Positions 24,105 through 29,713 of a DNA stretch of 29,713 bases are shown piece after piece. This DNA is from JAJZMY01 sp964604635 (lineage in GTDB: Archaea; Micrarchaeota; Micrarchaeia; Micrarchaeales; Micrarchaeaceae). The position numbers and the translations under genes were made by a program. The notes under the pieces are model-generated. The model ran no database searches. It worked only from the letters and a program-made list of their open reading frames with translations, and was not told the DNA's origin. The stretch's first letter is position 1; the number at the start of each line of letters is the position of its first letter. Location of the stretch: contig CAZRZO010000011.1 in the NCBI GenBank assembly GCA_964604635.1, positions 1 to 29,713 of the forward strand, written 5' to 3'.

Positions 24105-24470
24105 ATGACTGAAAAAATAGAAATTAAGCAAGTAATAATATTAAGATCTGATTTAAAGATGAGTAAAGGGAAATTAGTTGCACAAGGTGCACATGCTTCT
24201 TTAATTAGTTATTTTAAAACTGAAAAATACAATCCTGATATTGCAGCAGAATGGTTAAAAACAGGAGAAAAGAAAATAATATTAAAACTTAATGATGAAG
24301 AATCATTAGTAAAATTATTTATTGCATTTGAATTTAAAAAAATTCCATGTGCATTAATAACAGATGCTGGTTTAACAGAAGTTCCACCAGGTACAAAAAC
24401 AGCTTTGGGTATAGGTCCATGGAAAAATAATGAAATTGATTTTATTACTGACAGATTAAAACTTCTTTGA
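24105..24470 (+). CDS. pth2: Peptidyl-tRNA hydrolase, Pth2 type
   Basis: This 121-aa enzyme frees tRNA from stalled peptidyl-tRNA; Pth2 is the archaeal and eukaryotic form. MSKGKLVAQGAHASL near residues 20-33 is the family's KGKxxAQxxHA active-site motif, and TDAGLTEVPPGTKTALGIGP near the C-terminus matches the conserved DAGxTxxxxGxxTxLxxGP. The length is full for the family. There is no Shine-Dalgarno before the ATG, so a leaderless message is possible. It is convergent with the MEMO1 gene, only 5 nt apart. Confidence 0.96.
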   Translation: MTEKIEIKQVIILRSDLKMSKGKLVAQGAHASLISYFKTEKYNPDIAAEWLKTGEKKIILKLNDEESLVKLFIAFEFKKIPCALITDAGLTEVPPGTKTALGIGPWKNNEIDFITDRLKLL

Positions 24471-24475
24471 ATATA

Positions 24476-25297
24476 TCAAATAAATATTAATGAAGCATAT
24501 GCAACAACATTTGAGTAATCTTGTGTTTTACTACTAGAATTTGAATAATGAAGTAATTTACCTTTTTTTGCACCTTGTTTTTTTGCAAACAAGAGACTTG
24601 TTGTTATTGCACCAATACCACAAGCAGTATCATTTAATTCAAATATTAATTCATTAAATTTTTTATAATTCAAATATTTTAATGCATTTATTAGTTTAGT
24701 ATCTTTTGTATTTGCAATATCAGCAGATTCATAATGATTAAAATCAGAACTCGCAATTATTATTATTTTTGAATTTATTTTTTTAGCAGCATTAAATATT
24801 GCATTAGATAAATCAATACTTGCTCTTAATGACTGATCTAACATACAAATGAAACAATATTTTTTATTAGGTGCAATTACACTTAAAAAAGGAAGTTGAA
24901 CTTCAATTGAATGTTCATTAATTTGTGCAATTTCATCATGTTTTATATTACTGTATTTTGTAATCTCTTTAGATAATTGTTTATTATTCTTTAATATACT
25001 AAATGGTGTTTCCCAATCTTCGAATGAAACAGCAATATCTGCTCCATAACCAGTGTGATTTGGACCTATTACTATTATTGTATCTATTGAATTTAAATTT
25101 TCATTAATTGATAATGCTTTGTAAGTATATGCTGCTGTTTGTCCAGAATATATATACCCAGCATGTGGAGAAACATAAGAAATTCCTGTTTTAATATTAG
25201 AAATTTTTGCTTGATCTAAATAAGATATAATTTCTTTTTTCAGTTTTATTTTGTTTTTCTGATAAAATTTTCCAGAAAATCTGTATTTTCTTATCAT
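24476..25297 (-). CDS. MEMO1 family protein
   Basis: This 273-aa protein belongs to the MEMO1 family (also AmmeMemoRadiSam system protein B), an LigB-dioxygenase-like fold found in archaea. SPHAGYIYSGQTAAYTYKAL near residue 43, IVIGPNHTGYG, HSIEVQLPFLSV, SSDFNHYE and DTACGIGAITT near the C-terminus are family markers. The conserved histidines (SPHAGY, GPNH, EHSIE, NHYE) match the family's possible metal site, but its reaction is not known. Partners AMMECR1 and the radical SAM protein are not in this window. It is 18 nt after thioredoxin reductase and likely cotranscribed with it. Confidence 0.93.
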   Translation of the reverse strand: MIRKYRFSGKFYQKNKIKLKKEIISYLDQAKISNIKTGISYVSPHAGYIYSGQTAAYTYKALSINENLNSIDTIIVIGPNHTGYGADIAVSFEDWETPFSILKNNKQLSKEITKYSNIKHDEIAQINEHSIEVQLPFLSVIAPNKKYCFICMLDQSLRASIDLSNAIFNAAKKINSKIIIIASSDFNHYESADIANTKDTKLINALKYLNYKKFNELIFELNDTACGIGAITTSLLFAKKQGAKKGKLLHYSNSSSKTQDYSNVVAYASLIFI

Positions 25298-25315
25298 TTA
25301 ATCCAATATTGTTAT

Positions 25316-26239
25316 TTATAATAAATTTTTTTCCTGTAAATAAAATCTTGTTTCTAATGCTGCTTTTGCCCCAGATCCTGCTGCAATAATTGCTTGTTTA
25401 TAAATTTTATCACACACATCTCCAGCAGCAAATACACCATTTATATTTGTTTTTATATCTTCTTTTGTAATAATGTATTTTTGTTCATCTAATTCTATTT
25501 TATTCTTTAAAAAACTAGTATTTGGTGAATAACCAATAGCAACAAACACACCATCTAAATTAAGTTGGATTATTTCATTTGTTTTATTATTTTTTATTTT
25601 TATTCCAGTAACTATTTCATTGCCTAATACTTCTGTAATAACACTATCAAAAATAATATTTATTTTTTCATTTGAATGTACTCTATCTTGCATTATTTTA
25701 CTTGCTCTAAATTCATTTCGTCTATGGATAATTGTTACTTTTTTTACAAATTTTGTTAAAAATAATGCATCATTTAATGCAGTATCTCCACCACCAACAA
25801 TTGCAACTTCTTTATTTCTAAAAAATACACCATCACATGTTGCGCAAGAACTAACACCTTTTCCAATAAATTTTTTTTCTGATTCTAAACCAAGCCATTT
25901 TGAAGATGCACCACTTGCAATTATTACTGAATAAGATTCAAATTCTTGAGATTCTGTTTTAATTTTAAATGGTTTTGAATTTAAATCAATATCAATTACA
26001 TCAGTATTAATAAATTCAGCACCAAATTTTTCTGCTTGTTTCCTCATTGAACTAATTAATTCACTTCCATAAATTCCATTTTCAAATCCAGGAAAATTTT
26101 CAACTTCTGTTGTTAACATTAATTGTCCACCAGCAATACTACCACCAATAATTATTGGTTTCATATCATCTCTTGCACAATATAATGCAGCAGTTAATCC
26201 AGCAGGTCCAGAACCAATAATGATTATTTTTTCAGTCAT
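25316..26239 (-). CDS. trxB: Thioredoxin reductase
   Basis: This 307-aa FAD enzyme reduces thioredoxin with NAD(P)H. FAD-binding GSGPAG sits at 9-14; the redox pair C132-A-T-C135; the nucleotide-binding GGGDTA at 149-154; HRRNEFRAS at 172-180, the NADPH 2'-phosphate region; and AAGDVC near the C-terminus, the second FAD motif. All are intact, so it should be active. The HRR basic cluster favours NADPH. It is the first gene of a two-gene minus-strand unit with MEMO1. No thioredoxin gene is seen here. Confidence 0.96.
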   Translation of the reverse strand: MTEKIIIIGSGPAGLTAALYCARDDMKPIIIGGSIAGGQLMLTTEVENFPGFENGIYGSELISSMRKQAEKFGAEFINTDVIDIDLNSKPFKIKTESQEFESYSVIIASGASSKWLGLESEKKFIGKGVSSCATCDGVFFRNKEVAIVGGGDTALNDALFLTKFVKKVTIIHRRNEFRASKIMQDRVHSNEKINIIFDSVITEVLGNEIVTGIKIKNNKTNEIIQLNLDGVFVAIGYSPNTSFLKNKIELDEQKYIITKEDIKTNINGVFAAGDVCDKIYKQAIIAAGSGAKAALETRFYLQEKNLL

Positions 26240-26449
26240 ATTTTCATTATTTTTTTTATATTTATTTATAAGTATTTATTTAATTTTCATAAATGATTTT
26301 CATAATTATATAATAAAAACTATTTTGTATTTTTAATGTAAAAAATTTAATAATTGAATTAAATTTTCAATAATACTTATATTATTAAAAAATTTTATAA
26401 TTAAATAATATTAAATTAATAAATAAAAATTTTTTTTAAAATTGATATT

Positions 26450-27784
26450 ATGTATAATACAAAAATGCAAAAAATCTTTAATATAAATAAAATTATTATT
26501 GGGGATATTATAAAAATAGACCCAAATAATATAGAAGGTGAATTATTACCAAAGCCTGATTCTAGTGATGAAGATATAATCATTATAAAATTAAGCAATG
26601 GTTATAATGTTGGAATAGAATTTATTGATAATACAAAAATAACAAAAATCAAAAGTTTTAAGGATAATTTAAATTTTCCAAAATCAAATTTAAAATATAA
26701 TAAAGATTTACCAGATATTTCATTAATTTATACTGGGGGAACAATTGGAAGCAAACTAGATTATAAAACAGGTGGTGTTCATATGCTTTTAAAACCAGAA
26801 GAATTATTTTATGAAATTCCTGAATTATCTAATATTGCAAATATAAATGTTGAAAATTTATTTAGTATTGCAAGTGAAGATATAACTTATATTGAATGGC
26901 AGAAAATAGCAAATAAAATAAAAGAAATTATTACTAAAAATAAAAACACAAGAGGCATAATAATAACGCATGGAACAGATACAATGCATTATACTGCATC
27001 TGCATTGAGTTTTATGCTCAAAAATCTTAATATACCAATTGTACTTACTGGTTCGCAAAGAAGTAGTGATAGGGGATCAAGTGATGCATTTATGAATTTA
27101 ATATGTTCTTCTTATATTGCTTCAAGATCTGATATTGCAGAAGTAGGAATTTGTATGCATAGTTCATCAAATGATGACTATTGTTCTTTTATAAGAGGTG
27201 TAAAAGCAAGAAAAATGCATACTTCAAGACGAGATGCATTTAAAGCAATAAATGAAAAACCAATTGCATATGTTAATTTAAAAGGGGATATTGAAATAGC
27301 AAACAATTATAAAAAATCAATAAAACAAAATTTAAAAATAGAAGCAAAAACAAATTTTAATAATAAAGTTGCTTTATTAAAAATTTATCCTAATTCAGAT
27401 CCTGATATAATTAATTATTATATTGAAAAAAAATATAATGGAATTATACTTGAAGGAACTGGTTTAGGGCATATTCCAATTTCAGGAGAACATGAAGAAA
27501 AAAGATATCTTAATTATATTAAAAAAGCAATTGATAACAATATAATTATTGGGATGACTTCACAATGTTTATTTGGTAGAGTTAATCAATATGTATATAG
27601 AAATTTGAGATTTTTAAATGATGCTGGTGTTATTTATTGTGAAGATATGTTGCCAGAAACAGCATATATTAAATTGAGTTGGTTATTAGGAAATTATAAA
27701 AAAGATCAAGTAAAAAAATTATTAAATAAAAATATAATTGGAGAAATAAATAATAGAATAGAATTTGATGATGCTTTTATTTGA
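26450..27784 (+). CDS. gatD: Glutamyl-tRNA(Gln) amidotransferase subunit D
   Basis: This is an archaeal asparaginase-type subunit of GatDE, which frees ammonia from glutamine or asparagine to convert Glu-tRNA(Gln) to Gln-tRNA(Gln). The N-terminal domain of about 80 residues (IIIGDIIKID...IKLSNGYNVGI) is the GatD-specific barrel. The asparaginase domain has YTGGTIGS with T98 and ITHGTDTMHYTASA with T176 and D177 as catalytic residues. KARKMHTSRRDAF and SQCLFGRVN are also characteristic, so this is GatD rather than a plain L-asparaginase. Length 444 aa is normal. GatE is not in the window. Presence of GatD implies no glutaminyl-tRNA synthetase is needed. tRNA-Gly follows 23 nt after the stop. 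Confidence 0.96.
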   Translation: MYNTKMQKIFNINKIIIGDIIKIDPNNIEGELLPKPDSSDEDIIIIKLSNGYNVGIEFIDNTKITKIKSFKDNLNFPKSNLKYNKDLPDISLIYTGGTIGSKLDYKTGGVHMLLKPEELFYEIPELSNIANINVENLFSIASEDITYIEWQKIANKIKEIITKNKNTRGIIITHGTDTMHYTASALSFMLKNLNIPIVLTGSQRSSDRGSSDAFMNLICSSYIASRSDIAEVGICMHSSSNDDYCSFIRGVKARKMHTSRRDAFKAINEKPIAYVNLKGDIEIANNYKKSIKQNLKIEAKTNFNNKVALLKIYPNSDPDIINYYIEKKYNGIILEGTGLGHIPISGEHEEKRYLNYIKKAIDNNIIIGMTSQCLFGRVNQYVYRNLRFLNDAGVIYCEDMLPETAYIKLSWLLGNYKKDQVKKLLNKNIIGEINNRIEFDDAFI

Positions 27785-27807
27785 TTTATATTTTTAATAA
27801 ATATAAT

Positions 27808-27893
27808 GCACTAATAATCTAATCTGGTTAAGATACGAGCTTCCCAATAAATGGAATAAGTTCGCAATTTGGGTTCAAATCCCGATTAGTGCA
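27808..27893 (+). tRNA. tRNA-Gly (anticodon CCC) with a 12-nt intron at 37/38
   Basis: The acceptor GCACTAA (27808-27814) pairs fully with TTAGTGC (27886-27892); A27893 is the discriminator. D-stem ATCT/AGAT, D-loop AATCTGGTTA, anticodon stem CGAGC/GTTCG (27836-27840, 27860-27864), a 4-nt variable region and T-arm TTGGG TTCAAAT CCCGA complete the cloverleaf. The anticodon loop is 19 nt; removing 12 nt after position 37 leaves TTCCCAA with anticodon CCC. C2-G71, C35, C36 and A73 agree with glycine identity. The gene is 86 nt and the mature tRNA 74 nt. It decodes GGG, rare at this base composition. Confidence 0.88.
27847..27858 (+). other. tRNA-Gly intron with bulge-helix-bulge splice sites
   Basis: The intron ATAAATGGAATA lies at the canonical position between bases 37 and 38. 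TTCC (27841-27844) pairs with GGAA (27853-27856), giving a 4-bp central helix; CAA and TAA form the two 3-nt bulges, cut after the second base of each. The intron-side helix is missing, so the motif is the reduced form. The tRNA endonuclease would cut it and RtcB, coded 400 nt downstream, would join the halves. Confidence 0.85.
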
Positions 27894-28250
27894 ATCCAAT
27901 AAACAATATATTGATTTATAATTTATCTTATTTCTGTTTTAATAAGTATATAAAATTATTCATAATGTTTTTATACTCTTTTAAGCATAATAAATTGTAT
28001 TAACTTTTTTTCTATTTTTAAAAGAAAAGAAGAAATTATTCATTTAAATATAATTAATAACTTTTTTCTATAAAAAAATTAATATTATTAAAAATAAATA
28101 TATTTTTAATCAAATATTTAATTCTTTTTTACTTTATTATATAATTAAAAACAATTTAAAAAACATATTTTCTTTTTTATATGAATTAATACAAAAATGT
28201 TTTATATTATTAATTAATAATTAAATTACAATTAAATTTTATTTAGTTTT
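27894..28250. other. Gene-free AT-rich region before rtcB
   Basis: I see no open frame, RNA gene or repeat here. Several T runs (for example near 28007-28013 and 28062-28068) could end transcription of the gatD/tRNA-Gly unit, and the rest presumably holds the rtcB promoter. I cannot choose one TATA box among many AT-rich matches. Confidence 0.5.
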
Positions 28251-28257
28251 GGTGATC
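28251..28257 (+). promoter_or_regulatory. Strong Shine-Dalgarno deciding the rtcB start
   Basis: GGTGATC is fully complementary to the GAUCACC near the 3' end of archaeal 16S rRNA and is the longest such match I noticed upstream of a gene here. Its GTGA (28252-28255) is followed by 4 nt and then ATT 28260, the same spacing as between GTGA and the start codons of prefoldin, Mre11, rpoK and the small duplicated protein. No ATG, GTG or TTG occurs there; the nearest in-frame ATG is 54 nt further on. Confidence 0.7.
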
Positions 28258-28259
28258 TA

Positions 28260-29693
28260 ATTACAATAGAAAAAATAAATGAATTTACATGGCAAGTTGA
28301 AAAAAGCAATAATATGGAAGTTCCTATAAAAATATATGCAAATCAAGAAATAATAAATTTTATGCAAAGAGATAGAACAATATCACAAGCAATGAATGTT
28401 GCTTCATTACCTTCTATTGTTAAGAATATGATTATAATGCCAGATGGTCATGAAGGATATGGATTTCCTGTTGGTGGTGTTGCTGCATTTAATGCTGAAA
28501 ATGGAATAATATCTCCAGGTGCTGTTGGTTTTGATATAAATTGTGGTGTAAGATTAATAAAAACAAATCTTTTATTTGATGATGTAAAAACAAAAATACC
28601 TCAATTAATGGATACATTATTCAAAAATGTTCCTAGTGGTGTTGGAAGTAAAATAAAACTAGGATTTACAACATCTGATTTAGAGAAAATAGCATTAGAA
28701 GGTGTTGAATATGTGATAAAAAAAGGATATGGGTTTGACACTGATTTAGAAAGAATAGAAGAAAATGGATGTATTAAAAATGCAAATCCAGATGATGTTT
28801 CAGAACTTGCTAATCAACGTGGAAAGCAACAACTAGGAACTCTTGGTGCTGGAAATCATTTTCTAGAAGTACAAAAAATAGATCATATAATAAACAAAGA
28901 TATTGCAGATAAACTAGGTTTATATAAAGATCAAGTAGTTATAATGTTACATAGTGGTTCAAGAGGTTATGGACACCAGGTTTGCAGTGATTACTTAAAA
29001 ATTTTATCTGATTATCACAAATCTAATAATATATTACTTCCAGATCCAGAATTAGCATATGCTTTTATTGGTTCAAAAGAAGCAACAACTTATCAAGGAG
29101 CAATGTTTTCAGCTGTTAATTTTGCTTTTGCAAATAGACAGATTATGACAAATTCAATAAGAACTAGTTTTGAACAAGTATTTGGAAAAAGTTCTGATGC
29201 ACTAGGTATGGATTTAGTTTATGATGTTGCACATAATATTGCAAAAATAGAAGAACATGAAGTTGATGGAAAGAGGATGAAATTAGTTGTTCATAGAAAA
29301 GGTGCAACAAGAGCATTTGGACCAGGTAGAAAGGAAATACCAAAAATATATAGAAATATTGGTCAGCCAGTTATTATTCCAGGAAGTATGGGAACAGCAA
29401 GTTATGTTTTAGTTGGAAGATCAGAAGCAATGACTGAATCTTTTGGTTCTTCTTGTCATGGATCTGGTAGACTTATGTCAAGACATCAAGCAATAAGAGA
29501 AATATCACAACAAAGAACAATAAATGATCTAAAACATAAAAATATTGAAATAAGAGTAAGAAATAAAAAATTAATTAGTGAAGAAGCACAATGGGCATAT
29601 AAAGATGTTGATAGTGTAGTAGAAAGTATACAAGGAGCAAAAATATCAAATATTGTTGCAAAAATGATTCCAATTGGTGTAACAAAAGGTTAA
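28260..29693 (+). CDS. rtcB: tRNA-splicing ligase RtcB, probable AUU start
   Basis: RtcB is a GTP- and Mn2+-dependent RNA ligase that joins tRNA exons after intron removal. Motifs counted from ATG 28314: MPDGHEGYGFPVGG, FDINCGVRL (D74, C77), GAGNHFLEVQ, HSGSRGYGH, DVAHNIAK and SSCHGSGRLMSR, holding the metal ligands and the guanylylated histidine region. From ATG 28314 the protein is 459 aa and would lack the usual N-terminal segment. The frame stays open upstream to a stop at 28233-28235 and encodes TIEKINEFTWQVEKSNN, which matches the K-I-x-x-x-x-W-x-(I/V) element at the start of known archaeal RtcB proteins such as that of Pyrococcus. The only start codons there are ATT 28260, ATA 28266 or others of that kind; ATT is best placed relative to the Shine-Dalgarno. 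That gives 477 aa, close to the family's ~480. A sequencing error in the start codon is possible. Confidence 0.9.
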   Translation: MTIEKINEFTWQVEKSNNMEVPIKIYANQEIINFMQRDRTISQAMNVASLPSIVKNMIIMPDGHEGYGFPVGGVAAFNAENGIISPGAVGFDINCGVRLIKTNLLFDDVKTKIPQLMDTLFKNVPSGVGSKIKLGFTTSDLEKIALEGVEYVIKKGYGFDTDLERIEENGCIKNANPDDVSELANQRGKQQLGTLGAGNHFLEVQKIDHIINKDIADKLGLYKDQVVIMLHSGSRGYGHQVCSDYLKILSDYHKSNNILLPDPELAYAFIGSKEATTYQGAMFSAVNFAFANRQIMTNSIRTSFEQVFGKSSDALGMDLVYDVAHNIAKIEEHEVDGKRMKLVVHRKGATRAFGPGRKEIPKIYRNIGQPVIIPGSMGTASYVLVGRSEAMTESFGSSCHGSGRLMSRHQAIREISQQRTINDLKHKNIEIRVRNKKLISEEAQWAYKDVDSVVESIQGAKISNIVAKMIPIGVTKG

Positions 29694-29713
29694 TTTAGAT
29701 ATAAAAAAATAAT

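Noticed and set aside
27836..27864. Reading tRNA at 27808 as tRNA-Glu (UUC)
   Set aside because: The stem CGAGC/GTTCG and the splice motif place the anticodon at CCC, and the discriminator and C2-G71 agree with glycine.
28314..28316. ATG 28314 as the true start of rtcB
   Set aside because: It drops a conserved N-terminal segment encoded in the same frame upstream and has no ribosome site, whereas a perfect one lies further upstream.
1..29713. CRISPR array, insertion sequences or prophage
   Set aside because: I found no regularly spaced repeats, transposase motifs or terminal inverted repeats.

Overview
The window is archaeal DNA with a very low GC content, roughly a quarter by eye. The archaeal signs are aIF5B, RNA polymerase subunit K, prefoldin beta, Pth2, GatD, RtcB, Mre11/Rad50, geranylgeranyl-lipid genes, and a tRNA with an intron at position 37/38. 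The compact layout, the class III signal-peptide pilin-like proteins (QSAMEYLMTYGWAILII type), the small basic duplicated protein and the Thermoplasma/Sulfolobus-like energy genes suggest a DPANN archaeon of the Micrarchaeota/Parvarchaeota (ARMAN) kind. That placement is an inference; no rRNA gene is present to test it.

Layout. 1-563 (-): 5' part of a pilin-like gene. 778-6596 (+): polyprenyl diphosphate synthase, both subunits of a Sulfolobus-type 2-oxoacid:ferredoxin oxidoreductase, HMG-CoA reductase and a small CCQG-motif protein. 6633-8039 (-): a fumarase/aspartase family lyase. 8123-8197 (+): tRNA-Glu(CUC). 8267-14056 (-): Rad50, aIF5B, an anchored surface protein and a divergent PduO-type protein, preceded by a second pilin-like gene. 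14159-16538 (+): nuoABCD, overlapping and probably translationally coupled. 16782-19366 (+): prefoldin beta, a DHH phosphoesterase and Mre11. 19399-22044 (-): rpoK, geranylgeranyl reductase, tRNA-Leu(UAA) and a PAC2 protein. 22246-24470 (+): a duplicated-motif small protein, a CDP-alcohol phosphatidyltransferase, an unknown protein and Pth2. 24476-26239 (-): MEMO1 family protein and thioredoxin reductase. 26450-29693 (+): GatD, intron-containing tRNA-Gly(CCC) and RtcB.

How the genes fit together. Polyprenyl synthase, HMG-CoA reductase, geranylgeranyl reductase and the CDP-alcohol transferase are steps of archaeal ether-lipid synthesis, so the organism probably makes its own membrane lipids. 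The oxidoreductase plus the Nuo connecting module imply oxidation of 2-oxoacids with electrons passed into a respiratory complex I; the remaining Nuo subunits must lie elsewhere. Rad50 and Mre11 form the double-strand-break repair complex but are coded on opposite strands about 5 kb apart. RtcB joins tRNA halves after intron removal and lies just downstream of an intron-bearing tRNA.

Points most worth a second look: RtcB appears to start at an AUU codon behind a perfect Shine-Dalgarno sequence; tRNA-Leu(UAA) carries about 17 extra nucleotides forming a hairpin in its D-loop; two pilin-like proteins share a C-x7-C element; an unknown protein looks like CheD without its catalytic residues; and a duplicated small-protein gene has a 16-bp palindrome over its likely transcription start. 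A recurring GTGA element 4-5 nt before start codons helped choose several starts. I found no CRISPR array, insertion sequence or clear defence system.
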